Assembly: GCF_035181385.1 (NCBI RefSeq)
Contig: NZ_JAXCJK010000001.1
Coordinates: forward strand, 434,001-498,000
Direction of reading: 5' to 3'
DNA length: 64,000 nt
Source of the DNA: Moraxella sp035181385
Lineage (GTDB): Bacteria > Pseudomonadota > Gammaproteobacteria > Pseudomonadales > Moraxellaceae
Within the stretch, counting starts at the first letter, position 1, and each line of letters begins with the position of its first letter. Of this stretch, positions 7,039 through 13,891 are shown piece after piece. Both the position numbers and the translations under genes were made by a program. The notes under the pieces were generated by a model. The model was given only the letters and a program-made list of their open reading frames with translations. It ran no database searches and had not been told where the DNA came from.

Positions 7039-8070
7039 ATGTCAAATATCCAAACAAATCACACACCCACAACCTTGATGCACAAGGTCATGCACCATTT
7101 TGGCGATTGGGAGCTAGACACCGCCCACATGACCCGCACCGAAAAATCCATCTATTTTGATATGCGGACGCTCTACCTAAAAGAAGGCAGGCCACTCACC
7201 GACAACCTGCCCCTATTAGAACGCCTGCTGTGTTGCCACAATGACGAAGAAAAAACCGCTCTTGCTTTTTTGTTGTCGCATAAATTTCGCCACGACAAAA
7301 AACGCCAAGCCTATCGCCACAGCGACTGGGACACCCAAATCAAAAACTACAAATTCGCCCATTACAGCGACAACACCAATATCGTAGGTAACGCCAGTAA
7401 CGCAGGTAACGAAAAAATAACGGCAGGTAACGGCACAGGTAACGCAAAAAGTAACGCAAAACCGTTATCCAACGCCGAGCGTCAGCGTCGTTATAAACAG
7501 CGTCAAAAAATGCTTAAAACCCTGATAAATAAAGGCATTACCGTACCTTTAAAGGCGACTTTTGACACCATTTTATGTCTATTTAATAAGGTTGTGGGTA
7601 ACGCCAGTAACGCAGGTAACGACAAAAATAACGCTAAAAATAACGCCATAACCAATAACCAAGAACCAATAACCAATAAGCTAGCTACCAACGAAACAAA
7701 TTTTGAAAAAATTGATGAAACAACGCCAAAGCGACCATCTACGGTCAAAATACCAACAACGCCAGACCCAACATTTGTGTTTAGTCAAAGACAAAAAGAC
7801 ATCTGCACCGCCAAAGGCATGAATATTGACGAGGCTTTTGCCAAGTTTCGCTTGTTTTACACATCTCGTAATTTCAACTGCACCGAGCAGACTTGGATTG
7901 CCATGTTTGATAATTGGCTAACCAAAGAACGCCTACCGTCTGCTCTCAATGCAAAAACTAAGGCAGATACAGGGTCAGTAACCCCCACAGGCGAAAGCTA
8001 CAAGGATTATATTGCCAAAATCATGGCTGAAAACCGAGCCTTTGCCATCAAGCACGGCATGGTCAATTAG
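7039..8070 (+). CDS. Phage replication protein, DUF1376 type
   Basis: A 343-residue protein. Residues 15-75 match the DUF1376 pattern (HFGDWELDTAHMTRTEKSIYF ... LLERLLCCHNDEEK). The middle holds two Asn/Gly-rich segments (GNASNAGN twice) and NAERQRRYKQRQK. The C-terminal part (about 255-320) resembles DnaT/O-like primosome-loading domains (FAKFRLFYTSRN ... WIAMFDNWL). It most likely initiates theta-type replication like lambda O. The repeated Asn/Gly codons are encoded by iteron-like DNA (see repeat entries). No helicase-loader gene is evident downstream. Confidence 0.65.
   Translation: MSNIQTNHTPTTLMHKVMHHFGDWELDTAHMTRTEKSIYFDMRTLYLKEGRPLTDNLPLLERLLCCHNDEEKTALAFLLSHKFRHDKKRQAYRHSDWDTQIKNYKFAHYSDNTNIVGNASNAGNEKITAGNGTGNAKSNAKPLSNAERQRRYKQRQKMLKTLINKGITVPLKATFDTILCLFNKVVGNASNAGNDKNNAKNNAITNNQEPITNKLATNETNFEKIDETTPKRPSTVKIPTTPDPTFVFSQRQKDICTAKGMNIDEAFAKFRLFYTSRNFNCTEQTWIAMFDNWLTKERLPSALNAKTKADTGSVTPTGESYKDYIAKIMAENRAFAIKHGMVN
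7388..7456 (+). repeat. Iteron-like GTAACG cluster 1
   Basis: Six GTAACG copies, at 7388, 7397, 7406, 7427, 7439 and 7451, several spaced by 9 bases, lie inside the replication gene. The arrangement recalls lambda, where origin iterons lie within gene O. They may equally be a coding low-complexity tract. Confidence 0.5.
7598..7646 (+). repeat. Iteron-like cluster 2
   Basis: Three GTAACG copies at 7598, 7607 and 7616 repeat the order of cluster 1, followed by ATAACG copies and an A-rich stretch to about 7690. An AT-rich flank is what a melting region beside iterons would look like. Confidence 0.45.
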
Positions 8071-8079
8071 GGGGCAATC

Positions 8080-8247
8080 ATGCGAGTGTATCACAATCCC
8101 ACCACGGACCAGACCGCCGTCATCAACAGCAACAAAGCAGACCAACACGGCAAAATCTGGGTAGAAATTGATGGCAAACTGCCCATACAGGTCAGCTATG
8201 AAGAATTCATCTGCCAATTCACCACCATCATGGAGCTAAAATCATGA
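8080..8247 (+). CDS. Small hypothetical early protein
   Basis: A 55-codon frame, starting MRVYHNPTTDQTAVINSNKA, preceded by a GGGG-rich ribosome site directly after the replication gene stop. Its stop overlaps the next start (ATGA at 8244-8247). The predicted fold is beta-rich (KIWVEIDGKLPIQVSYEEF). Not recognised. Confidence 0.6.
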   Translation: MRVYHNPTTDQTAVINSNKADQHGKIWVEIDGKLPIQVSYEEFICQFTTIMELKS

Positions 8248-8531
8248 AAATCCTAAACCAAAAACCCAAAACCAACAAAAAACCAGCCAAACCCCAAAAA
8301 CACCGCCATATCATCAAGCGTGGGCAAATCTGGACACCAAGCGATGCTGCTCATCACGATGTCATCATTGCAGGCACCGCCTTAGACCGTGTGTATTTGC
8401 AGTATGTTGAAAACCCAGAGTTTAGCTTCATCATGGACAAGGCGACATTTTTAAAATACTACACATTCCAACGATACCACCACCAAACGCCACCAGCTTG
8501 CATTCTCTACAATGAGCCATTTTTCGCCTGA
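8244..8531 (+). CDS. Small basic hypothetical protein
   Basis: A 95-residue protein with a Lys/Pro-rich tail (residues 5-25), then a compact domain: RGQIWTPSDAAHHDVIIAG and ENPEFSFIMDKATFLKYYTF. The pattern of 'RGQIW...' followed by a modified-sequence strand is common in small phage early proteins of unknown function. It is translationally coupled to the preceding gene. Confidence 0.6.
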   Translation: MKILNQKPKTNKKPAKPQKHRHIIKRGQIWTPSDAAHHDVIIAGTALDRVYLQYVENPEFSFIMDKATFLKYYTFQRYHHQTPPACILYNEPFFA

Positions 8532-8890
8532 TTGGTCGCTTGTCGGTGCTTTTTGCCATCGCAATCAACCGCAATGATCCAAATACCCAAAAATCAGCCG
8601 TATTTGCCATGCTAAGCCCCTTATTTCACCGAGTTTTACACCACCTAGCTCACCTTGTTCTTGCACCCATCCCACCCTGCAATCAAAGCAAGACATTAAA
8701 ACCCCGCAGGCGGCGAGGGCAACCGCACGGCATCGTGTAGGCAGATTGGCGGTTTACGCACGCAGGTGGCGTTTGAATTGATGAAAGGTGCAAAGGTAGC
8801 AGGTGAACGACAAAAAACGCCCTAGCGTGCGTTATATCGCAGATTTTGTGTATATCAAACGGTGTGAAAGGTGTGCAAGTCGTGGAAGAT
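8518..8890 (+). pseudogene. Possible Icd-like remnant and gene-poor stretch
   Basis: Short frames cross this region without a convincing intact gene: MSHFSPDWSLVGAF (from 8523), then in another frame LFAIAINRNDPNTQKSAVFAM (8540-8740, only a TTG start), then RQIGGLRTQVAFELMKGAK (about 8740-8823). The pieces resemble phage proteins annotated as Icd/Ash-like, interrupted by frameshifts. Otherwise I see nothing functional here. Confidence 0.3.
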
Positions 8891-8920
8891 GTTAAAAGCC
8901 CCTAGACGATAGGGGCGAGG
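8891..8920 (-). terminator. Terminator of cassette A
   Basis: GCCCCT (8898-8903) and AGGGGC (8911-8916) form a stem; on the minus strand TTTTAAC follows. It lies 30 bases beyond the end of the RHH-A gene. Confidence 0.75.
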
Positions 8921-8945
8921 GTTTTTAACAATTTAAAGATTTTTG

Positions 8946-9146
8946 TTAGAGATTTTTGGGGTCAAGGGCTTTTAGGGCAAGTCCGATGAGACGGGCTTGG
9001 GCGATGCCTGTCTTATCGGATAATTGCTTTAAAAGCTCTACATCATCTTTGTGCATACTAAATGTCTTTTTGACGATGCCATTTCGCTCGTCAGAGGCTT
9101 TTTGGATTTCGGCACGAGTTTTTGGCTTGGCAACGATTTTTGGCAT
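8946..9146 (-). CDS. RHH-like protein of cassette A
   Basis: A 66-residue protein of the MPK subtype: MPK...PKTRAEIQ.ASDERNGIVKKTFSMHKDDVELL, then a helix-turn-helix-length C-terminal half (KQLSDKTGIAQARLIGLALKAL). The short strand KKTFSMH followed by two helices fits a ribbon-helix-helix DNA-binding fold. It is the second gene of the cassette, 113 bases after the hydrophobic peptide. Paralogues are at 9559 and 42915. A role as autorepressor is inferred from size, fold pattern and palindromes in some cassette promoters. Confidence 0.7.
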   Translation of the reverse strand: MPKIVAKPKTRAEIQKASDERNGIVKKTFSMHKDDVELLKQLSDKTGIAQARLIGLALKALDPKNL

Positions 9147-9259
9147 TTGACTTATTCCTATGTTGTGGTATGATGATGGGTAAGGAATGTGTTAGGCGGT
9201 ACGCTAATACCACCTAACACCCCACTTGATAACGGCTAATTATCGTGTGGGCTTATTGC

Positions 9260-9325
9260 TTACCAAGCATTATTGCTAATGAGTAGTAAGACAATAAGGA
9301 CGATGACTTTGACTAGTGCTTTCAT
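9260..9325 (-). CDS. Hydrophobic 21-residue peptide A
   Basis: ATG at 9325, TAA at 9262-9260. The peptide is MKALVKVIVLIVLLL, then ISNNAW: two Lys near the N terminus, one membrane-spanning helix and an aromatic end. It has its own AAGGAA ribosome site at 9339-9333 on the minus strand. Five other cassettes encode peptides with the same plan, so conservation supports translation despite the size. Confidence 0.7.
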   Translation of the reverse strand: MKALVKVIVLIVLLLISNNAW

Positions 9326-9371
9326 CGTTCTTTTCCTTATTTTTTGCGGTAGCGATGGTTACCGCTATCCC

Positions 9372-9428
9372 AACTTAGCAACCCTTGCTAAGTTTTTGTA
9401 TTATATCCTTACATACACTAAAAGTCAA
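9372..9428 (-). promoter_or_regulatory. Cassette A promoter and 5' stem-loop
   Basis: On the minus strand TTGACT (9428-9423), 17 bases, TATAAT (9405-9400). AACTTAGCAA (9372-9381) and TTGCTAAGTT (9385-9394) form a perfect 10-bp stem that starts at the predicted RNA 5' end. Confidence 0.8.
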
Positions 9429-9558
9429 GTATTTATTAGTATTTTACTAAAAATATTTGACTTTTTTTATTTTGGCTTGACAAAGGGCGAAATTCCGCCA
9501 TTTGAAATATTACACAGATTGAGCTGATTTTTGAAGATTAGGGATTGACAAAAGTAGG

Positions 9559-9759
9559 CTATTTTAGCCCCTTTTCATATGCCTTAACTGCTTCTACAAT
9601 GAGCTGGTTTTGGGGCAATCCCAAACGCTCTGCAACTTGTTCAATCATAGCGATGTCATCTAAGTGCAGCTTAAAGGCTTTGATTTTAATCCCCCTTTTG
9701 GCATCGCTATCAGCTTGGATTTGGGTGCGTGATTTGGGGCTTGTGGTAACTTTTGGCAT
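9559..9759 (-). CDS. RHH-like protein of cassette B
   Basis: A 66-residue MPK-subtype protein: MPKVTTSPKSRTQIQADSDA, then IKAFKLHLDDIAMIEQVAERLGLPQNQLIVEAVKAYEKG. It aligns end to end with the cassette A and F proteins; the strand KIKAFKLH and two helices suggest a ribbon-helix-helix dimer. The AGGAAA ribosome site is separate from that of the peptide gene. Probably binds the cassette promoter, where a near-palindrome is present. Confidence 0.7.
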   Translation of the reverse strand: MPKVTTSPKSRTQIQADSDAKRGIKIKAFKLHLDDIAMIEQVAERLGLPQNQLIVEAVKAYEKGLK

Positions 9760-9863
9760 TTGACTTTTTCCTATGGGTTTGTTAATATAAAAGATAAGGA
9801 GTGGCTAGGCGTTTCCCCCTAACCTGCCGTGAGCGTTGCACCGCTTTTAGGCTTTTCTTGGTA

Positions 9864-9929
9864 TTACCAAGCTGGTGTGCTTAGTAACAACAAGGCAATG
9901 ATGATTAGCACTTTGACAAATGTTCTCAT
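9864..9929 (-). CDS. Hydrophobic 21-residue peptide B
   Basis: MRTFVKVLIIIALLLLSTPAW, written here as one 20-residue helix-forming run plus a final Trp in the first frame after GGGAG (9944-9938 region). One Arg and one Lys precede an Ile/Leu helix and the STPAW end, closely matching the other cassette peptides. Confidence 0.7.
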   Translation of the reverse strand: MRTFVKVLIIIALLLLSTPAW

Positions 9930-9970
9930 TGCTTTGTACTCCCTATTGATAGGGTTTAAGCCCTATGGCT

Positions 9971-10029
9971 CATCTTCACATCATTGTGTTGATGGTGTAT
10001 ATTATAGGTTAAACCTACACTAAAGTCAA
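9971..10029 (-). promoter_or_regulatory. Cassette B promoter, operator and 5' stem-loop
   Basis: TTGACT (10029-10024), 17 bases, TATAAT (10006-10001) on the minus strand. The spacer carries TAGGTTTAACCTA, a 13-bp near-palindrome. CATCTTCACA (9971-9980) pairs with TGTGTTGATG (9985-9994) at 8 of 10 positions, a stem-loop at the predicted RNA 5' end. Confidence 0.78.
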
Positions 10030-10098
10030 GCATTTTCCTTAAAATGTTTGACTTTTTTATCGCCTTAAAAACCATTTGACACACTGGGGAAAGTGGGC

Positions 10099-10123
10099 AT
10101 AAAAAAACGGTCAAATGACCGTT
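10099..10123 (-). terminator. Terminator of HTH gene 1
   Basis: AACGGTCA and TGACCGTT form an 8-bp stem (10106-10123) followed on the minus strand by a T7 run. It overlaps the stop codon of the HTH gene. The paralogue at 43864 has the same type of terminator. Confidence 0.85.
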
Positions 10124-10340
10124 ATTGTTTAGCTAAGCACTCAATGGCGAATTGCACTGTGTAAGGCATAGGGCGATAATTAGGGTCATCGGTATGCACC
10201 AAATAATACCGCATCACCCGCTTGGATATGCCCAAAAGATGGGCGGTTTTGCGTTGTGAAAGCCCTGCTTTTTCAAGCAAAGCTCTGATGTAAGTGGGGT
10301 CGGGGTTGTATTTGGGTATAGTTGCAGTTATAATAAACAA
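10122..10340 (-). CDS. HTH regulator, paralogue 1
   Basis: About 65-72 residues: NPDPTYIRALLEKAGLSQRKTAHLLGISKRVMRYYLV is an XRE-like helix-turn-helix, followed by DPNYRPMPYTVQFAIECLA. It is over 85% identical to the protein at 43864. The start is uncertain: the frame opens with TTG at 10340 and has no ATG before the conserved KYNPDP, while the paralogue starts MKPDISKYNPDP. It is divergent from the secreted-protein gene at 10389 with a perfect 16-bp palindrome between, so it probably represses that operon and itself. Confidence 0.65.
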   Translation of the reverse strand: MFIITATIPKYNPDPTYIRALLEKAGLSQRKTAHLLGISKRVMRYYLVHTDDPNYRPMPYTVQFAIECLAKQ

Positions 10341-10359
10341 AAGGTTTACTTAAGTAAAC
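10306..10359 (+). promoter_or_regulatory. Promoter and palindromic operator
   Basis: TTGTAT (10306-10311) and TATAAT (10329-10334) are 17 bases apart, pointing at the gene at 10389. The perfect palindrome GTTTACTTAAGTAAAC (10344-10359) sits just downstream of the start site and is the likely binding site of the adjacent HTH protein. Confidence 0.6.
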
Positions 10360-10388
10360 AACTTATGAAGTTAATTAAAGGCGTAATT

Positions 10389-10610
10389 ATGAATAAACTG
10401 TCTCCATTTTTGGAGGGCGTGATGTCAGCAATGATGTTATTACCAAGTACAGTATCAGCGGAGCCACGCTACATTCGCCCAACCAATGTAGAAGTGCAGC
10501 CAAGCGGTATTGCACAAGATTGGCAAGCAGTCGGTGTGGATATGTCCAATGCCAGCAAAAAGGTTGGCAGTTCACTTGGAATGGTACGCTATGAGCCAAA
10601 AACAGCGTAA
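10389..10610 (+). CDS. Small secreted protein, paralogue 1
   Basis: A 73-residue protein with a probable signal peptide: KLSPFLEGVMSAMMLLPSTVSA, cleavage expected after VSA (residue 24). The mature part (EPRYIRPTN...) is short and hydrophilic. A paralogue at 42303 shares the LSPFLEG.(M/L)SA.MLLPS.VSA leader but diverges after it. Each is followed directly by a coiled-coil membrane-protein gene, so a two-component envelope function is likely. Unknown family. Confidence 0.6.
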   Translation: MNKLSPFLEGVMSAMMLLPSTVSAEPRYIRPTNVEVQPSGIAQDWQAVGVDMSNASKKVGSSLGMVRYEPKTA

Positions 10611-10621
10611 AAGGTGCTATT

Positions 10622-10930
10622 ATGGTTGATATTAGCCGTATTGACTTAGGTGCTTTGGACAAAGAGAACTTAGAGAAGGTAAAACTTATGCTAGACATCA
10701 GTAAAATCCAAGCCGACATTGAAATGACACGCCAAAGCGTTGGTAAAAATCAAGTGGACATTGAAAGCATTCGCCAGAGCATTGCCGAAAGCCAAGCCAG
10801 TGTAGAGCAAATGAAAGCCAATACTGCAAAAATGCAAAAAGAAATGGCGTGGTTTCCGTACCTACAAATCATCACAACCATTTTGACAGGCGGTGTGGTG
10901 GTGTTTTTGCTAACCAAGTTGTTACAGTAA
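10622..10930 (+). CDS. Coiled-coil membrane-anchored protein
   Basis: A 102-residue protein. Residues 15-75 form a helical, heptad-like region (KVKLMLDISKIQADIEMTRQ and IRQSIAESQASVEQMKANTAKM). Residues 80-100 form a C-terminal membrane span (LQIITTILTGGVVVFLLTKLL). It begins 12 bases after the secreted-protein gene and ends before an intrinsic terminator. The layout matches the DUF2335-like gene at 41851 and the 67-residue protein at 43624. Confidence 0.65.
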   Translation: MVDISRIDLGALDKENLEKVKLMLDISKIQADIEMTRQSVGKNQVDIESIRQSIAESQASVEQMKANTAKMQKEMAWFPYLQIITTILTGGVVVFLLTKLLQ

Positions 10931-11211
10931 TTAGCCAATTTGTCAAAAAGTCCGCATTCACTTAGAGTGTGGATTTTTTTATTGACAAGGGGCAATCCGT
11001 GGGCTACTCCCCCCTTGATTGTCTTGGCGTGGGCAACAATCGCCGCTTTGATTGCCCCACTGGCTGAGCCATAATGAGCGGTCAAGGCTTGCAAATCATC
11101 ATAAATTGCCTGTTCATTTTGACTAAATGTTAGGCTAATTTGTTTGATCAGCTTAGCACGGTAATTGGCTTTGGCTCTTTTGCTGTATTCGGTATTGCTG
11201 TATTTTGACAT
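10750..11211 (-). CDS. RHH-like protein of cassette C, extended
   Basis: The first 67 residues (MSKYSNTEYSKRAKANYRAKL ... AIKAAIVAHAKTIKGG, quoted in parts) align with the RHH proteins of cassettes D and E, which stop right after the equivalent of KTIKG. Here the stop is missing and the frame runs on for 86 more codons, through the opposing terminator and antisense to the coiled-coil gene. The tail is probably not functional sequence. The cassette's promoter is also deleted, so this copy looks decayed. Start at 11211 chosen by alignment. Confidence 0.55.
   Translation of the reverse strand: MSKYSNTEYSKRAKANYRAKLIKQISLTFSQNEQAIYDDLQALTAHYGSASGAIKAAIVAHAKTIKGGVAHGLPLVNKKIHTLSECGLFDKLANYCNNLVSKNTTTPPVKMVVMICRYGNHAISFCIFAVLAFICSTLAWLSAMLWRMLSMST
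10948..10980 (+). terminator. Terminator after coiled-coil gene
   Basis: TCCGCATTC pairs with GAGTGTGGA (two G-U pairs) around an ACTTA loop, followed by T7. The same 30-bp element, inverted, lies at 41822-41850 after the DUF2335-like gene. Confidence 0.85.
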
Positions 11212-11316
11212 TGGATAATCCTTGTGGTAATATAGGGATAAATGTAAGGAGTGAGCGGCGCTTCCTATCCGCTCCGCCATATTAAGCCCTTTTGGGGTTT
11301 AACTTAGGCGTTTATC

Positions 11317-11385
11317 TTAATACGCTGGTAAGCTGTATAAGATAAAGATACCAATGATTACAAGTTGTACGAGAACTTTCATCAT
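11317..11385 (-). CDS. Hydrophobic 22-residue peptide C
   Basis: ATG ATG (11385, 11382) opens MMKVLVQLVIIGIFIL then YSLPAY. The second ATG is better spaced from AAGGAG. The peptide keeps the Lys near the N terminus, a single helix and the PAY end although its promoter is lost. Confidence 0.6.
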   Translation of the reverse strand: MMKVLVQLVIIGIFILYSLPAY

Positions 11386-11409
11386 CTGCTCCTTACCCTA
11401 AAAGTCAAG
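11386..11409 (-). promoter_or_regulatory. Deleted promoter/leader of cassette C
   Basis: On the minus strand TTGACTTTTAG (11409 downwards) is joined directly to GGTAAGGAG, the peptide ribosome site. The -10 box and the 5' stem-loop present in the other cassettes are missing, a deletion of about 80 bp. Confidence 0.6.
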
Positions 11410-11462
11410 CATTTATGTTAAAAATGGTTGGCTTTTTTTTATTTCTTTCAAGGAGCAAGATT

Positions 11463-12227
11463 ATGAAAATTGAAACAACAACACAATCAGAACTCATCAT
11501 TCACATTAACAACCAACACCCCATAGAAGTACTAGACTTTACGCAGTCTATGGCAAGTTTCGCTTTAGAATATAACCATCACAGCAAATCAGATGACTTC
11601 AAACTCTACATCAAAGAAGTCAAATCAGGCTCAATCATCGCCACACTCGTTGCTGCCGCCCCTACTTTGCTACCCTTCGCCGAACACGCCAACAGCGTGA
11701 TAGAGTTTGCCACGCACCTAAAAAACGCCTTTGACAGATTGACAGGTAAGCCATCAGATACCGCCCTTGATATGACAAGCCTTACCAACATCACAAAATT
11801 GGTTGAGCCGATTGCCAAAGATAGGGGAGCGACTTTAAACATTCACACCATCAATGTCTACGGCAATGTAGAGAACAGCTTTAATGTAACCAATCTTGAT
11901 GCCAACGCCATTCAAAACAACGCACGGCGTGAAATGGAAGGCTTAAAAGAACCCATATCCGCCTATCAAAATAAGGTGGTTTTGTACTTTTCACAAGCTC
12001 GTGGCGATAACAAAAAAGGCGATAAAGGCATTATTGAACTTATCAGCAAAAAAGAGGTTAAGGTAGCTTTTGATAGCCAAGAACTTAAAAGCCGTATGAT
12101 TATTGAGGCTGACCACAACATCTTTGATAGGGCTTATATCGTTGATGTCAAAGTCCAAACCGTCAATGACAAGCCTGTACTCTACACCATCACAGAATTT
12201 TATGAAAGTATTGAATTGGGGGATTGA
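11463..12227 (+). CDS. Hypothetical accessory protein
   Basis: A 254-residue protein with an AAGGAGC ribosome site and ATG at 11463. The N-terminal part (residues 1-100) includes VKSGSIIATLVAAAPTLLPFAEHA, a moderately hydrophobic helix that may insert in or touch a membrane, then VIEFATHLKNAFDRLTGK. The C-terminal half is beta-rich (GNVENSFNVTN, KGIIELISKKEVKVAF, DRAYIVDVKVQTV). I do not recognise it. Being an isolated gene in an accessory island makes a phage-defence or host-modifying role possible, but nothing in the sequence proves it. Confidence 0.6.
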   Translation: MKIETTTQSELIIHINNQHPIEVLDFTQSMASFALEYNHHSKSDDFKLYIKEVKSGSIIATLVAAAPTLLPFAEHANSVIEFATHLKNAFDRLTGKPSDTALDMTSLTNITKLVEPIAKDRGATLNIHTINVYGNVENSFNVTNLDANAIQNNARREMEGLKEPISAYQNKVVLYFSQARGDNKKGDKGIIELISKKEVKVAFDSQELKSRMIIEADHNIFDRAYIVDVKVQTVNDKPVLYTITEFYESIELGD

Positions 12228-12252
12228 CAAAGGATATGGCTTGGGCTATGAT
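12224..12252 (+). promoter_or_regulatory. Promoter of C4-like RNA 1
   Basis: TTGACA (12224-12229), 17 bases, TATGAT (12247-12252). The spacer sequence AAGG(A/G)TATGGCTTGGG is shared with the promoter at 31266, so the two leaders derive from a common ancestor. Confidence 0.8.
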
Positions 12253-12375
12253 ATGTGCAAGGTCTCAAAAGCCTAACACTTAACGGTAATCACCCCGTCA
12301 GCGTGAATTTTTTATGCCTAAAAAAAGTTAATCCGATACGCTTTTGCATAAAAAAGCATAGTCCTTTTTGATTAT

Positions 12376-12455
12376 GGTTTACGGTGCGATGAAATAAGGT
12401 TGCTTGCAACACGAATAAATCCGCCTGATTAAGTGCAGGTTTTGAGCCGTAAACC
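12376..12455 (+). ncRNA. C4-like antisense RNA 1
   Basis: Shares the core GATGAAATAAGGT ... GCTTGC ... ACACGAATAAATCC with copies at 31453 and 41623. Stem P1 is GGTTTACGG (12376-12384) with CCGTAAACC (12447-12455). P2 is GTTGC with GCAAC (12399-12410). P3 is CCTG with CAGG (12424-12439). In the other copies the stems differ but still pair. The position ahead of a Bro-N antirepressor gene matches C4 RNA of phages P1 and P7, where it blocks translation of ant. Family assignment is by recognition, not by a covariance search. Confidence 0.7.
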
Positions 12456-12572
12456 GCCCTAATTTTCCCAAGTACCTAATTTAGGTACTCCGAAAAAAGG
12501 GTAAATTTAACCACTCAAAAAGGTAACACTCCGTACCGTCAAATTGACGGTACGATAAAAATCAAAAAACGA

Positions 12573-12601
12573 TTGACATTAAAAGTCAATTATTTTATAA
12601 T
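12573..12601 (+). promoter_or_regulatory. Second promoter of Bro-N gene
   Basis: TTGACA (12573-12578), 17 bases, TATAAT (12596-12601), a near-consensus promoter downstream of the C4-like RNA. It would give a transcript of the antirepressor gene that lacks the C4-like segment. Confidence 0.7.
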
Positions 12602-12690
12602 AATTGTAATGGTGCTCGTAACACCTTTCCCAAAAGCGTTCCCCACAAGCGACATCTGTGGCATTTTTTTATCTATACTTCTTGAATTAT

Positions 12691-12755
12691 GGGTAAGATG
12701 GTGCATATCGTGAGAATGTACGCACGACTTTTGGCGTGTTACGAACATCTTATCC
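12691..12755 (+). promoter_or_regulatory. Structured 5' leader of Bro-N gene
   Basis: GGGTAAGATG (12691-12700) pairs with CATCTTATCC (12746-12755). The leader of the KilA-N gene at 41226 has GGGTAGGAAG with CTTCCTATCC at the same place, so the stem is kept while its sequence changes. TCCGCCCTTTT follows in both. Confidence 0.55.
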
Positions 12756-12801
12756 GCCCTTTTCGTAAGGGGCTAAATTCCAACCAAAAGAGGTATAGAA
12801 T

Positions 12802-13494
12802 ATGCAATCCTTAACTTTCCAAAATCTTTCATTAACCCCTGTTGCAATTGATGCTCAAATTTGGCTATCGTCTGCTGACCTTGCTAATGCTTTGGGTTAT
12901 TCTCGTGTAGACAATATTACAACTATCTACAATCGCAACGCAGATGAATTTACTTCATCAATGACCGCCCTTATCCCCAACCCAAAAATGAAAAATGCCA
13001 ATATTCGCATTTTCTCCTTGCGTGGTTGCCACCTTATCGCTATGTTTGCTCGCACCAAGGTTGCCAAGGAGTTTCGGGGGTGGGTGCTTGATATTTTGGA
13101 CAAAGAAGTTGGACAACCGACAATCCAAAAAACCACCGCCTTTGACCGCACGCCACTACGCCAAGCGGTAACCGCCCTATGTGTCAAACTTGGCATCATG
13201 CACCCAGAGGCGTATGCTTTGGTGCATCAGTACATGGGCGTGGAGCATATTGACGAAATCGCTATGGACGACCTACCAAAGGCGGTCGCCTATGTGCATG
13301 GCTTGATGATTAAGAGCAGCCAAACAGACACTCCCCAATTATTAAAAGCGTGTGCCAGACATTTAAAAGACTATACCAATTTATTAAAATCATTAAGACA
13401 CTTTCCCTTGCTTGATGAACAAATCGCTCGCCATCGCCATAATGGTGTGGCAATGACGCACAATCAGTTGATCAAACTGCTGTATGATTATTAA
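12802..13494 (+). CDS. Bro-N domain antirepressor-like protein
   Basis: A 230-residue protein. Residues 1-110 match the Bro-N domain of phage antirepressors: WLSSADLANALGYS, then FSLRGCHLIAMFARTKVAKEFRGWVLDIL. The C-terminal half is helical (FDRTPLRQAVTALCVKLGI, DDLPKAVAYVHGLM), as in ORF6C/P22-antirepressor C termini. Antirepressors bind prophage repressors and promote lytic growth or act on superinfecting phages. It sits behind a C4-like RNA and a structured leader, the usual setting for ant genes. It differs from the KilA-N genes at 31575 and 40471. Confidence 0.78.
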   Translation: MQSLTFQNLSLTPVAIDAQIWLSSADLANALGYSRVDNITTIYNRNADEFTSSMTALIPNPKMKNANIRIFSLRGCHLIAMFARTKVAKEFRGWVLDILDKEVGQPTIQKTTAFDRTPLRQAVTALCVKLGIMHPEAYALVHQYMGVEHIDEIAMDDLPKAVAYVHGLMIKSSQTDTPQLLKACARHLKDYTNLLKSLRHFPLLDEQIARHRHNGVAMTHNQLIKLLYDY

Positions 13495-13558
13495 CCTGCC
13501 TGCTCATCTGCTCCATCAAACAGATCTGGTGTGCTGTTTTGGCTGGGCGGTTGTTTGC
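13490..13558. repeat. 69-bp repeat copy 1 (ogr 3' end duplicate)
   Basis: Matches 13892-13960 at 67 of 69 positions. It contains the stop codon of the Bro-N gene and a non-functional copy of the last codons of ogr. Confidence 0.9.
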
Positions 13559-13575
13559 TCAAATTATGATAAAGG

Positions 13576-13604
13576 TTGTCATTTATGATCAGTAAGGCTA
13601 TAAT
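13576..13604 (+). promoter_or_regulatory. Promoter of small gene 13639
   Basis: TTGTCA (13576-13581), 17 bases, TATAAT (13599-13604), followed by AAAGTGCC. The promoter at 42569-42541 has the same TTGTC-N-TATAATAAAGTGCC layout. Confidence 0.75.
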
Positions 13605-13638
13605 AAAGTGCCATTTTACCCCAAATTAGGAGTAAATC

Positions 13639-13818
13639 ATGACCTTGACACCGCAAACTGTGCAACAAATCCAACAGAATTTTATCAAAGGCGTTCGCCC
13701 CAATGTGCAATTAAGCCCAGAGCAACGCCGTATCATTGATAACTTTCGCCCCACTCGCCAAGAGATTAACGAAGCCTATGCCAAAGCAATCAAGGTGGTG
13801 AATGAGCGTGCAAAATAA
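13639..13818 (+). CDS. Small hypothetical protein in duplicated segment
   Basis: A 59-codon gene with an AGGAG ribosome site and its own promoter. The protein (MTLTPQTVQQIQQNFIKGVR, then LSPEQRRIIDNFRPTRQEINEAYAKAIKVV) is soluble and helical with a basic middle. It lies between two copies of a 69-bp repeat, so it looks like an inserted single-gene moron. Not recognised. Confidence 0.65.
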   Translation: MTLTPQTVQQIQQNFIKGVRPNVQLSPEQRRIIDNFRPTRQEINEAYAKAIKVVNERAK

Positions 13819-13891
13819 GGCTTATAATTACATTTATTCGCTTTTGGTCACCGATGAAGCAACACTGCAACATTGTCGTGTTGCACCAATC

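Noticed and set aside
8956..9150. Plus-strand frame over RHH-A
   Set aside because: The minus-strand protein has two clear paralogues in the window, while the plus-strand frame has no relatives and no ribosome site.
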